Shown: in pieces, positions 12,710 through 23,520 of the stretch
Layout: each line of letters begins with the position of its first letter
Numbering within the stretch: the stretch's first letter is position 1
Assembly (NCBI GenBank): GCA_001695595.3
Contig: MBPM02000045.1
Coordinates: 124,001 to 188,000 of the forward strand
DNA: 64,000 nucleotides
Origin: Plasmopara viticola
Taxonomy: Eukaryota; Oomycota; Peronosporomycetes; Peronosporales; Peronosporaceae
Direction of reading: 5' to 3'
The notes under the pieces: model-generated
What the model was told of the DNA's origin: nothing
The model's input: the letters and a program-made list of their open reading frames with translations, nothing else
Databases searched by the model: none
Position numbers and translations under genes: made by a program

Positions 12710-13347
12710 ATGATTACCGATGCAGACCAGAAAGGTGAACAAGGCTTGGTCCTTCAAGCGATCGCCAAGTTTCCCTCAGAGTTCCGCGGAAATTACAAGA
12801 GTTGTTTCCTTGAAAATATGATATTGGCATTGACACTAAATTTGGGCCAATCATACCAAAGCCACAAGGTGGTGGACAACTGTGGCGGCCACAACGCCAG
12901 TCCAGTATTACGCGATATTTTCTTGAAGACCAACACCGAATTGCGCTACTTTCCACCCTGCGCGACCGATCTTGTTCAGCCTGCTGACTCTTTCGTCATC
13001 TCAAATTTTAAGGACGAATGGACCCGATTGTGGGAGGCCGAGAAGATGTGATCAAAACCGGCGACTGGTCAGACACCGTGCGTTTGAACGGGTCGTGATC
13101 TGGAAAGCTGAAGCACCCGGGTAAACGCTTCTTTTTGGAACTCGCCGCCGAAACCGTGCGCGCGGCGAACGCGATGCGCGACAGTTGCGGCTTGACATAC
13201 GCTCGTAAGGCCGTGATACGTTGTGGCATGGCACTTGATGTCGGTGGTCGATGGCACGGATCGCAATTGACGCCGGAACTGCAACGAATTATTGGCAAAT
13301 ATCGCATCCACTACGATGGCACTCTCGTTCCAGCCCCTGGGCTTTGA
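12710..13347 (+). pseudogene. pogo-like DDE_1 transposase fragment
   Basis: The first frame (12710-13051, 113 codons) carries DNCGGH at residues 56-61, the second catalytic Asp region of DDE_1 transposases, and LVQPADSFVISNFK at about 89-101, matching the conserved QPxD...FK block. The sequence then changes frame near 13052. A second piece (13135-13347) encodes a C-terminal tail with GLTYARKAVIRCGMAL. The N-terminal helix-turn-helix region and the first catalytic Asp are not recognisable; only an acidic stretch around 12540-12600 lies upstream. The product cannot be active. Confidence 0.75.
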
Positions 13348-13442
13348 ATCGCGTAACAAATACATTTGGTACATAATGCGCTGTTTCGGTCGCTAATTCT
13401 CCGTACTCAGAATTAGTGCGGTCTATACTATTTCTCCATTAG

Positions 13443-14851
13443 TAGGGATGGGGACGTAAACGGTGTTAACGTAAAAAAATGTAATTCCCGTTCCCGTCAA
13501 ACGTTCCCGTTCACGTATTTTTAGACGTTGTTTGACGTCTCAGAAAGACACTGTAGCCTGTCAAACCAATGGTTTGAAACCATACCATGTTCAAGCTGCA
13601 CAAACATATGAACGGACGGGAGAAGAGTTTTTAAGACAAGTCGGCTGCTGGCACATTTAAGCTGACGTGAGATGTGCAAAAAGTCTATTTACAACATGCA
13701 ACTCTTTAGCACGTTTCTACCGTACGTCTTCAGCTACTCCTCTGGTTCCCTGCCAGTCGTATTGCTGTAAAGAAAAATGAGATCTATTAGGTTGGAACAA
13801 GACAACCAATACGCCGTGCTGTAAAAGTGTTTCCTGCCCACGAGAAGCAGCGCTCTGAAGGTACTGATGTAGCTACCATGCCAAAATATTTCCTCGCAAT
13901 AGGAGCTAAGAGCGGAAAATTACTGCCATTTTCGCGCCACCACTTGAGACCATCGTCAAGTTTCTGTGTTTTCGACTTCTGCTTTTGGCACGTATTTTCT
14001 TGTGCATTTTGATGGGATCTATCGTAATATCGATACACCTATGCCTCTACTTTTGCACGAAGATATCTGTTGCTCGAGATGTCCACATGTCAGATGTGAG
14101 AGAATAGAAGTCTGCATCTTCAGCAATCTCCGTCTTTACCAGCGATCGCTTGAACTGACAGTGATTTTGCATTTTTTCAGTTATAGTGCGGCGAGAGGGT
14201 AGCTCGTACAGACCTCTCATCGTCTGAATCAACGTCAAAACAAACGAAGCTCCTTGTCGTCGGCAACACTTAGCGGGCGCAGTCGTTTGGCAATCCAATC
14301 AATGAAAGCTCTTGTGGTCATCTCTTCGTCAGCTGGATCGAGTTTTCTTGTTCTCTTTGCCGGAGAAAACATCATTGCATCAGATTTTCGCGTTGCACAA
14401 AGTGCGATCGCCACTCGCTTGGATGTCTGTTCACGCCCAGCTCTGCTGAGATCTTGTGGCTTTCGAATGCTGGCGCTACTTCCTGATCTAAAGCTGAAAG
14501 AGCTTTTGCACTTAAGACTATAAGCCAAGTTTGTATCAGACGATTTCCACGCCTTCTTTCGCGGTGGTAGGTGTGCGTTTGGAGCTACAAGTCGGATGAA
14601 CGACCAGTAATCGTCCTTCTTAATTCGGCGCATCTTGAACAGGGGCGGCGGCGCAGGATCATTCGATGGTGAAGGCTCCATCCGGGAACGATGCGTTGTA
14701 GCCTCTTTCTTCTATCCTGCAATCTCAGCCGTTCAAAAGTGCTCGTGTGGTGTACTATACATTAATTGCTGGGACGTCTCAACAACGTTTGCAATACTCT
14801 AACGGATACCAGTTTAACGTTCTTAACGTTGAACTGACGTCCCCATCCCTA
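13443..14851 (-). mobile_element. Internally deleted hAT transposon nested in the pogo-like element
   Basis: Terminal inverted repeats TAGGGATGGGGACGT (13443-13457) and ACGTCCCCATCCCTA (14837-14851) match perfectly over 15 bp. Subterminal aacgt and cccgttc words are frequent. The hAT-type coding remains are on the minus strand. An 8-bp target duplication is not clear: the flanking octamers agree at only about half of their positions, although both sides resemble the pogo subterminal word attagtgcgg. Confidence 0.8.
13787..14681 (-). pseudogene. hAT transposase, catalytic core deleted
   Basis: Three pieces of one transposase lie in order on the minus strand. The N-terminal part (14681-14235) ends with AFIDWIAKRLRPLSVADDKE, a segment that precedes the core in hAT transposases. 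A frameshifted piece (about 14240-14047) reads LPSRRTITEKM and SLTSDMWTSRATDIF. After a deletion of most of the RNase H-like core, the C-terminal dimerisation region follows (14038-13787) with FPLLAPIARKYFGM, ATSVPSERCFSWAGN and FTARR. The loss of the core makes it non-autonomous. Confidence 0.85.
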
Positions 14852-15106
14852 AAAATTCGTGCGGATTCAGTAATAGTGTTATTCACACTAATACGTGTGA
14901 ACGACCTAAAAATGAGAGGTTGAGAAATAGTGTGGTACGGTCATCGGTGTACCAAGATATTTAAAAGTATGTAAATGAGACAATGACTCTGGACTCAGTC
15001 TAGAAGTACAGTTAGGGGCACAAATACAAATATTTTATTGAACGATCAATTTAAAGCAAAGCATATTAAACGATTTGATTTTCCATCTGCAAAATATCCT
15101 ATTGTA

Positions 15107-15430
15107 TTGTATTGTATTACGTTATCGCGTTGCCAAGTTATGCATGTGCTAGGTTCAGTATGGCTAGTCCACGGCATAGAGTGGTGTCCGCATACGTCGG
15201 GTCTCGTTCGGCGGGCAATGCAGCCAGCACCGAGGTCGTGAGAGTTTTCCATTATTTTGTTTAGCTCTGACTTGGTAAGAGCCCAGGTGGCGCACTGATG
15301 CTGGAGACCGTCGCGGCGAGGGTGAGACTCGTTAGAGACCTGCAGATGCCCGAGAGCACCTGCCCGAAGCGCGCGAGCATTTAGCCCCCGCGCTTGGAAG
15401 GAGAGTGTCACCCCATCCTTTTCCGAATCG
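15107..15430 (-). mobile_element. SINE-like retroposon, copy 1 (antisense)
   Basis: A 324-bp element also present at about 37383-37697 and 44502-44826. Read on the minus strand it starts with ttcggaaaaggatggggtga and ends in a tail of about three ATACA units. The flanks are near-identical 15-mers (15092-15106 and 15431-15445, 13 of 15 matching), as expected for a target duplication. The corresponding place near 44940 is empty. No tRNA-like box B is evident, so the promoter type is open; a short LINE 3' end is an alternative. Confidence 0.75.
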
Positions 15431-17216
15431 AAATACCTTATTGTAATTATTAAATGTTTTTGTAGAAATTTATGGCAAAGCTTGGACTACCTTTTATTTC
15501 TCACGACACACCATCCCAACGCCCTACTTTCTTATTAGTCTATGATGCCCATTCTCAGTTCATGTGGCACCACCAGTATCAAGGCCATGTCGTTAGATGT
15601 CGTGCCCGACTGCAGATACCATGGACCGTGGCTTTGCTTCAGTGACATACGTGCGGTCGATTCAATCCAATACCAAAACGATTGGTAGGTGGAAATTTCA
15701 ATCGATTCATCAGAACCATCAATCAATTGCAAGTTAGAAACGTTAATGATCTAGAGCCTGGCTAGTATCGTACTAAATTGATCGATGGACAACGATCTCC
15801 TTATGCGTCAAGAATGTTTCTTGTCTATCCCTACGACAACTTAGTACAAAAAATGCGACTTTTTATTATCAAACCCGAAAGTAAAGTGTAATCTGATTAC
15901 TTTAATAACGATAAGAGAATAAGATGGTAGAGCTCTTTTGGGTGTCGATTATCAACATTGTAAACAATCGATACCACACAACCATATATCTTTCTGCACG
16001 CCTTCTCTGTGCAAGGTGCTGTATGACTTGGTAACACCTGCTTGCACTTTGTAGTGATTCCGTCGCCTTCACTAGTAGTTTAACCATCACTACCCTTGCA
16101 AAGAATCCGACATAAATCGATACCTATCCACAATCGCCGAACACGCAATCTATGCTGCTCGGAAATCTTTTTGGCTACTATGGGCCGTAAAAAGGTGCAT
16201 GTTTTTTCAGTCCTCCCTGCAACGAACCAGAAGGAACGCGTTACGGCCCCATTAACTTTTCTAGTTGAAGGTTGCGATGGAGGTCAGCAAGGCTACTTTG
16301 CTTCACCGCAAAAGGGAAGAAAGACCAAACCCTTTTCTTTTGTAACGAGGGAGAAGAAATTGTCTTAAGGTGACCTTGATCACGGACAATCAGAAGTGTG
16401 AAAAACTTCATCGGATCTCGCAACCCAACGGTTACTTGAGGCATTGTTTCGTTAGGATGTCTTCGAGATCTACCAGTATTTTGGTATTCTTCGCTGTGAT
16501 CGAGATAAGCGCGACCTTTATAAGTACATATATGGCTAACCATTACTAAAGCGTTAATTTCTAGATAAACTAAGGTTTGTATGCTCATGGACGGCTTGAA
16601 GATAGGCTCAACCTAGTTATTCATGATGAAAATGTTTTCACGAGGAGTAAAGCCGCAGACAGGTTTGCCCTTTCGAATTTCGTGGATATGCAGCTTCTCG
16701 TCTTAAGAGATACGACCCATTTCTAAATACTTCAGTGTTCTCGAATATTTTAAAAGCCGCTGTTCTGGCTACGGTTAGCAAGAGCATATGATCCGTGCCT
16801 GTCCCAAACTGGGTAAACAAAAGAGAATTTTTGGCTCATCCATGGGCTTTGAAGGGTCGCAGTCAAAAGCAGCACCCTCAGATCCAGTGAAATGCTAGTC
16901 TCCTGGAGTGGTGGGGTGCCCAACTAAGGAAAACCTAAGACCTCATACTATGCATAAGGTTAATATACACCATAAGTAGTAGACCCTGAGAGTTTGGCAG
17001 CTCTTGAAGAAGATTCAAGCAGCTTAAAGCTGCTAAATTAACGCAAACATACGAGATTGTAATACTCCATTCCGAGTCATGGTTGATTACAACAATTTGC
17101 GTGCCAACAACGGATTGCGGCAAACAAAATAAATTGCCTAATATTCTTGGAGTGATCCTCAGAAAAGTCAGTTTAGATTTTACAGGTAACTCTATACATT
17201 ATTGTAATCAAATTAG
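15431..17216 (+). pseudogene. G2a: 5' part of degenerate gypsy copy, partly inverted
   Basis: This continues the gypsy-derived block of copy 1. Relative to 4080-4250 and 31500-31650, the stretch near 16080-16340 is inverted, and the same inversion occurs near 45590-45850. A zinc-knuckle-like remnant is near 16755-16820 (HMIRACPKLGKQK). No open frame longer than about 115 codons is present and none is conserved. Confidence 0.55.
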
Positions 17217-18463
17217 GCCACCAGTATAGCCACACACACACCCCCATACTTTGACCAATTAAGTCAAAGCTTTCAGCCTTCAGCCATTACTTATTTATTT
17301 ATCATCATTTCTTTTACTTAGATGCGACAAGCTTTACACGAATTGGCTGAAACTTAGGACTAATCTGCAAGCTCGCGAAACTTCGAGCCGCTTGTTTCTG
17401 GAGCTCTCCGCTAACCAATGGTCAGTCACCGTCCTCATCTTTGATTCAAGGACTTTCCGGTCTATCCTCAGCAATCGGAGTATTTCTAGCTAGGCGTCTG
17501 TCGATGTTAAAATCGTCTCCCGTTGCTACAATGGAGCTCGTCGCTACTCAAGTGCCAGTTTCTTCATTTCCATTGGTAACTTCTAAGCTATCACTATAGT
17601 CTGGTAAAAGTGCTCTTACAGCATTGACAGACCGCGTAGGATCGCTAGGACGTAAATTTAGTCCGTGCGAAGCATGTTGAGGGCTTGCGTATTGTACGTG
17701 ACGCGAAAACTGCTTAATAAGTTCGTTGCTACGCTGCTCAATGATCTATTCGGAGCACAATCGTGGCATTGAGCAAAATAGATGAGATCGAGAGCGACAA
17801 ATCGGTACATACCCCTAAAAAATGTGAAATGTTCCCTTCTGTAACGCATTGGGCAGCCAGGAAATCGTTCATCGAATTAATGCGCGCCTAAGCAAAGGCA
17901 TCAATCGTAAAAATATGCACAAAACCTACCATCGTGGCGAGTCTTTCCTCGGACTGCTTTCCCGTGCGCTTTGAAATATCAAGACCATTTTTTTGCTCCG
18001 GCTACGGGCTGCAAGCGTATGCATCAAAAGTCGCGTTGATGTTTGGCGTACGTTCACACCTTTTTTCTTGTGTTCACCACCGTAGGCGCAGGCGAGCCAC
18101 ACCTTCCGCGTGTTTAAGTTTCTGCCAGATTTTAAGCGCGCCTTCTTGGTTGAATAGCCTTCGTTCAAGGCAAACTCGTGCACTGTTTTAATTGCATCTT
18201 CAAGTGTATCAAATGTCTGCATCGGAGGTCATGACAGAGAGACTGAAAGTGCTTGAACGATGGGGGTGAATAGCTTGTTCTACGCGGTGTATGGTATTAT
18301 AGTAAAAAAATGTTGGCGCAGTGTTAAACGTACACACGCGCGTATACGCTCTTTGCAGAAATGAGTTTGTGGCGGAGGGTTGATTTATGGCTGAAGGCTG
18401 AATAATTGGTCAAAGTATGGGGGGTGGCTATACCGAAAGAGGTGTGTGGCTATACTGGTGGCA
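17217..18463 (-). mobile_element. Non-autonomous MULE (Mutator-like element)
   Basis: Long imperfect terminal inverted repeats start gccaccagtatagccacaca at 17217. The reverse complement from 18462 begins with the same 20 bases and later shares catactttgaccaatta and cagccttcagcca. The right arm contains a 16-bp partial duplication of its own sequence. The flanks tcaaattag (17208-17216) and ttaaaatag (18464-18472) form a 9-bp target duplication with two mismatches, a length typical of MULEs. The paralogous empty site lies near 46675 (ttataattaaaatagagctg). Confidence 0.85.
17650..18222 (-). pseudogene. MULE transposase N-terminal fragment with FAR1-type domain
   Basis: The open part (18222-17926) begins MQTFDTLEDAIKTVHEFALN and continues through a Lys/Arg-rich WLACAYGGEHKKKG segment. 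This fits the FAR1/WRKY-GCM1-like DNA-binding region at the start of many MULE transposases. Downstream a relict frame reads TIDAFA and NSMNDFLAAQC, then degenerates. No catalytic DDE region or SWIM finger is seen. The fragment fills much of a 1.25-kb element that could move only with help in trans. Confidence 0.7.
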
Positions 18464-19554
18464 TTAAAATAGAGATGCTATAAAATATAGAATCTAAGAG
18501 TACGAAGGCCGTTTTTTTCTTTGACATGGACAAGTACGATTTGCTCGTGTGCATGCCGTGCTTAGAGAAGCACGAGCCCTAACCTGATAAACGGGTCATA
18601 GCCATAGATACTAGCTGCCTGATTTTGTGTCACATAGCTTTAGACTCTTTGGTCTTGTTGTATGCACAACTTCCTCGAGGAACGGCATCGAAAGTCCACG
18701 CCCGGAGTGAACTCGAGAGGTGTCAAGTTGCTGAGAGTAGATGTGATGTGACGACGTCTTCGAAATTTTTTCTAGCTGGCAACTAGTTTCGCGGGCAACA
18801 CTGGATACCTGGAGACGCTGACGTTGACCTTAAAATGTAAGTGGCAGAGCCACAGGTGGGTAACAATATAGCACCACGAACTGTAAATAAAGAAGCTCTT
18901 TACGCCGAAAGAATAGGTCTGCAGCATGGAGTATAGCACAGTATCACACATGGCTTCGAAGAGCGTATAGCATGGCTTCGCTAGAATATGATAGAAATGC
19001 AATCCAAATGTTTTTTTGGCTGTCATGATCGACATCGTAGCTGACAAAGGGACCTTTCGCAGTGAGATACATGGACAAAGAAGTGTTAGATTACCCTCAT
19101 AAGAGGAGTACTTTGTGGCTGATCAACGCATCTAGTTGCTGTGGCACAGAAGGTGTGCCATGATGTAAGGCACTGTCTAAGGTGCCAGAGCTACTTAGCC
19201 ACGCCAAGCTCAAATGTACCGACCTGTGAGATCTAAAGCAGGAATTATCGCGGAGACAATTCTCGAGGATGAAAGCCCGCCTTGAAAAGATGGATGCTTC
19301 CTTCGGGTTGTACAAAGATGTATCAGATTAGTCTCATAGGGGAAGTACTTTGCAGCTGAGCGTTTATGATCTGAAGGGTCTTAAGAACTCGGTCTGTTCT
19401 TTGATGTCCATAGACCCAAGGTTAAGTTTCACCGGATACAGGAGTGAGAAAAGGATTATTCTTGTGCTAGGCATGAGGCAATGTGTCATCAGCCATTGCC
19501 GCTTGAGAAATGTGAGCTCTTTAATGCCTTTTTCGTAAGAAAAACTTAAGGAAT
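18464..19554 (+). pseudogene. G2a: gypsy protease and RT-start remnant
   Basis: This continues the gypsy copy interrupted by the MULE. The retropepsin-end motif is near 18510-18580 (DMDKYDLLVCMPCLEKHEP). The RT entry region is near 19465-19540, where YCVISHCRL and LMPFS frames correspond to the gypsy QPLPLEK...DAFF block with a frameshift. The copy then breaks off into a minus-strand effector leader (E3) at about 19555. Confidence 0.7.
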
Positions 19555-19720
19555 GCTGTATGAAAGCTGATAGGAACATAAAATGGCGCAAAAATCTAGG
19601 TTCGAGCATCACTTGATAAGTTGAATAATGACAAGTTGCGGAGGCACATTTGCCACCTTCAGATCTCTATCCGGCTCATAATCATTATATAGACATGCTA
19701 CGGTCATATGCTGTTGAAGA
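19555..19720 (-). pseudogene. E3: effector leader remnant fused to antisense gypsy
   Basis: The minus strand encodes MLEPRFLRHFMFLSAFIQ from the ATG at 19609-19607, a recognisable version of the E5 leader MLKPKTLRQIILLSAFTL. Upstream bases also match the E5 upstream region (atgacaagttgcggaggcac compared with 41068). After about 18 codons homology ends and the frame continues into antisense gypsy RT sequence to 19364, an 82-codon frame counted from an ATG one codon further upstream (19612). The whole effector body is missing. The same fusion exists at E6, so it predates the large duplication. Confidence 0.8.
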
Positions 19721-20599
19721 GGTTGGAAGTGTAAAAAAGATTGAATGTTTTGTCGCGGGCCACCATCAATTATCTCGAGTCAAGTACGACTAAATTAATA
19801 TAAATAGCGCAATCTTCTATATAAAATAGAGCTCTAGAACTACGATATAAAATGAGTGCGTACTATCTGCAGTACTGTGTGTGAGCTGCTGACCGATCAG
19901 ATGATCAAATGTCCAGAGCACCAGATAATGGCATCCTTCTGCGGTTTCAAACTGAGGACCCGGGCTTCATAGAAGTGTATATGCTGTGTCGAAAGTCGAA
20001 TACAGCAAATACTTTGATCTCATTATGGCGTCCGTAAGAACTGGTAAACGCGTCTTGCAGGTATCATGAACTCACACGGTCTTTATCACGACAAAGAAGT
20101 GCCAATGTGTACCGCATTTGTAACCTCATGTATCAGTTCTCAGAAGTTTAAGGCTTTGTAACCGCAGTCATCTTTAATATTCTAATATCAAACTCTTAGC
20201 TGCCGGGTTTGCGCTACTGACAAACCCTATGCTTGCAACCATATTTAATATCATGGAGCTTGCCGATGGACTATTTACATATCGAGAAGTAAAGGCAGAA
20301 GGTGCGGCAAAAGTCGCTGCAACCTAATGCCGCGTACTGAGCATTGTGCATATTAGAACCGATGGTTAACATGCTGTGAGCAAACCGAACAGAGATGGCG
20401 CCGACGTGGCGCGGCTGCCAACAAAACATTTTATAGCCGGGATGCAATATACCGAGCAGTGTATCATCAATGTTGCTAGCTTACAATGATCTCTTTGACC
20501 GAGATATGAGCGAAGCTACTTTACAAAGAGTCGCTTTTAGCGCTTTCAACGTTACTGGCTAAAAATTGTTTTAACTATGCTAAACTTTGCTGTCTATCA
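19721..20599. repeat. Effector-upstream repeat block behind E3
   Basis: Another copy of the block following each effector start: cgagctgaccgatcag-like words near 19880, tgtaccgcatttgtaacctc near 20107 and accgagcagtgtatcatcaa near 20452. Paralogue: 48030-48950. No gene is supported. Confidence 0.55.
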
Positions 20600-21160
20600 T
20601 AAGCTATCCTCGAATCCAAGACAATTCATAAGGCGCAAGTACAATGCGTACGGCATCCAGTGCCAGGAACGAGCCTTTGCTCTTTCGAGCCGCTGATTGT
20701 TTGCGTAAGTCCACAAATGAAATATCCGCGGAGCTATCAAGCTGCCCCATGAGCTGCACTAGCTCATGCTGAGCATAAGTCAAGACCGCAGCCCCAATGC
20801 TATAGGCATAATGGTATCCATCGTTGTTTTCACTCGATCACAGCAACTTCGCTGATCACGCGCGAACTTAGTCTGCCCGTTATAATCAAATAAATCAAAG
20901 TAAATTCCAGTGTGGCTGCTCTTCGTGCACTTAAAACTCATCATGGATGTTGATCCTGTTCTCTGGCTCACCAGACTCAAGCGGTTGACTGGAGAGCAGT
21001 GGCGTTCGAAACATCTTTTTGTAGCTAGTTCATTGACTCTCCAGATGATCGGGCAAGAAGGATTAAACGTGTGCTCGAAGGCTTACAGCACAATACGTGT
21101 GCTGAAATGCCAAATTTGTAGTCCAATAAGGTATATTTAGTTGAATTTACATGGTTCCAA
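20600..21160 (+). pseudogene. G2a: displaced gypsy integrase 3' fragment (+)
   Basis: The plus strand carries a piece of the gypsy integrase end near 21060-21150, readable as RIKRVLEGLQHNTCAEMP and then VYLVEFTW. This corresponds to the family block after the DGQTE motif. It lies upstream of the RT remnant, so it is out of order, and the preceding integrase part follows in the opposite orientation. Paralogues are 48950-49560 (same strand) and 35700-36330 (opposite strand). Confidence 0.65.
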
Positions 21161-21725
21161 AATTGACTGTTTCAACTTGTTTTAAAATAATAAATTTGCC
21201 AGCTTTTAGATGCAGAAAATTAATAAAAGTTGGAAGGAAAGCATCATTTTTTTTCATACAACAACCATTTAACTCTGCTGAATGTCGGCTAAAAAACACC
21301 ATATCAAAAAGACGCTTTCTCAAGTAAATATAATAGTTCCTGTGAGTTTTACGACGTTGAGATTGTAGAAAAGCATTTGCGTAAATGCGTGAGTAAACTG
21401 CGAGGCCACAACTGTTTGAAGATCATGTTCGTGAAAGTTAAGATCGTTGCTGCCTTTTGTGAAACTTAACTGCTTTAAGCAGGTACCAGCCGCTCTATCC
21501 GGCTAAGGCGGGACTATGCTCGTAGCGCCACAAATTTCGATGAGCCAACGATTAAATTGACCCTTCATGGGCCCCCAAAAGCTCGCCTGTTGTGGCCGCT
21601 TTTGCTAAGGAGCTGGCGCGTAAGCTGCAAATTTGACTTCCTGGCAGATGTCACAGCTCCTCGCATCCTCGTCCACTGGGTGGAGCCTTTATTTTGTTGA
21701 GGGAATTACACGAAACGTCTGCTTC
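21161..21725 (-). pseudogene. G2a: inverted gypsy integrase fragment (-)
   Basis: On the minus strand this region carries the integrase zinc-finger side and core, mirrored with respect to the flanking fragments: a CQ-K-type block near 21640-21660, a GPLKAHKG-like segment and, near 21380-21430, a relict of FTNAF. Its better preserved paralogue at 49718-50113 supports the reading. It shows that a segment of integrase was inverted before the large duplication. Confidence 0.6.
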
Positions 21726-23520
21726 CAACAAAAATGAGTCGCCAATTTTTTGGGCTCTATAGCTGACCGAAAACTGCGATTAATTGCTGTTTATATTGGG
21801 CTGATCAGTGCAACGGTACCTGATCGAACGCCTATTCCAGAAAAAAAGGCGCGTCCTACTAGCATGACCAGAAGCACATTGCAATTGTTGCTATCAAACT
21901 CGAATGAGAGACGCTTTACAGTGGTAGGTACGCTTAGCGGCGTACGAAGCTAATAAATGCCCTTGCGACGCTTGATCGCCTTGTGACACAGCTGTAACAC
22001 AACCTTTCCCTCGAAGACGATTTTCCTATGCATAGCCGTTCTAGTGCAAATCAGTCGGCTGCGTAAATTTAACAAGGCACGCTTTAAAAGATTAAGAGGA
22101 CCAGTAAACCTTTTACCAACAACCACAATGCGTATTGCGACAGTGAAGATTATTGCCCTCGGCTGCCTTGGATTAAGATTTGAGCACGATGGAAGTAAGT
22201 TTTTCTAGTCTTGGCCAGCGCTACACCTTTACAAAATTGAAGAAGTTGACTAGACTACTGCTAAATATGCGGGCCACGTAAATCTTTTTCGGACCTACTA
22301 AAAAAGATTATTGAGTGGTGTTGGAAATGCTGGTATCAGTCTGCTTTCAAAAGCCTTTTAAGTCTTCAGCAAGCACTAGTCTTGGCTTTGGCCAGCTATA
22401 CAAAGCGTCTTTGGCGACGATTATGACTACACTATCGGTTGCTCGTTACTAAATCTTAATGAGGATAGCCGATAGTGAGCTATCATGATAAGGTCTAGGC
22501 AATTTGGAGCTGCCGAATAGAACTATCTCGCTCTTGACAAGAATATGCTTGACATGATTCAAGCCGTTTAATTTTTTTGACAGCGCACCTTTTTGCTTTG
22601 AGCCTTTTGTAGGCTATTAAATCCACGCACACCTGGAGACGGCGGTAAGTTGCGCCCATCTTGCTATAAAAATTGATAAGATCGGTGTACTTTTTTTTAA
22701 TTCAGGTCTGAAAATACAGTATTCTTGCCGACACGCTTTTGCGCAGCTCAGACTATGTGTTGGTCCAAATTACCAGGATGAATATCTTTATGGACGTGCG
22801 ATTTTGAAAGGTATATAGAGAAGATGCCAGCTCTAAGCCTTTTATACGATTGTTCATTGCAGGCGAAGGTGCCGAAGTCAAGAGGTTGAACCCTCGATAG
22901 CGACAATGCAGAAGGTCTGGTTTACAATACGTTAAAACAAATTTTTAAATCAAGTCGTTAAATTATTTTTGAAGACCTGGAGTAAGATCTACACTTGGAG
23001 ATACATGTTGCTTTGATCAGCGTTCCTTTCGATCGCGAGCTGACGCTTTGTGAGGTTCCCACAACATAATGGAGGTTTCCCATAGTGGACAAGAATGTGA
23101 GGACCTGTTTCACCTGCCAGAAGACAAAATTTACGGCTTACGCACCAACTTCTTTACAAGGTATGCCGATACAGGCGGACTCTTGGAAGTCCAAAAAGGC
23201 CCAATTTTATCGCTAGCTTGGCAAAATTAGTGGCAGTGCCGCCTCAGTAGGATACTTTAGCTGGCACCTGTTTAACGTATACGAACATGGTCTTCCATTC
23301 CAGACCGATGTGGTCTCGCGGTCTACCGACACATTCACGCAAGCTACTTCTACATCCGACAGTCTACAGGCAGATATCTAGACGGAAATGGTCGGCCGTG
23401 TGCTTGGAGACTCACTGCAAAATATGTGTGCTGAGATGTCACATTTGTATGCTGATAAGCTATATTTGGCTGATTTTGCGTGGTCCACATATTTACGGTG
23501 ATAGCTTTATTATAAATACC
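21726..23520 (+). pseudogene. G2a: gypsy RT-RNase H-integrase remnant
   Basis: A second gypsy copy of the block, plus strand, heavily frameshifted. The RT core relict is near 21955-22060 (LVTQL-type block and LEDDFPMHSR). The RNase H neighbourhood is near 22440-22650. The integrase finger relict near 23090-23170 reads VDKNVRTCFTCQKTKFTAYA, and the catalytic region near 23290-23500 gives TDVVSRSTDTFTQATST, then GNGRPCAW, and in another frame LGDSLQNMCAEMSHLYADK. It is a paralogue of 50120-51905. Confidence 0.75.

Larger units (their letters stand above)
12274..14949 (+). mobile_element. pogo/Tigger-like DNA transposon with nested hAT
   Basis: The left end CACTGATGACCG (12274-12285) and right end CGGTCATCGGTG (14938-14949) are inverted repeats with one mismatch. 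Each is flanked by TA (12272-12273 and 14950-14951), the target duplication of Tc1/mariner/pogo elements. Next to the ends are repeated words of the type attagtgcgga, possibly transposase-binding sites. The interior encodes a decayed DDE_1 transposase on the plus strand and is interrupted by a hAT element at 13443-14851, so pogo arrived first. Without the hAT the element would be about 1.27 kb, shorter than a full autonomous element. Confidence 0.8.

Noticed and set aside
12422..12757. A minus-strand 111-codon frame in the pogo-like element
   Set aside because: It is antisense to an acidic, low-complexity part of the transposase region; its leucine- and serine-rich composition comes from the opposite strand.
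13435..14859. A clean 8-bp target duplication for the hAT element
   Set aside because: The flanking octamers tccattag and aaaattcg agree at only four positions.
15046..15411. A 121-codon frame, and similar ones at 37391 and 44490, as a conserved protein family
   Set aside because: All three lie in the SINE-like element and share its sequence; the frame differs in length through indels and has no protein-level conservation.
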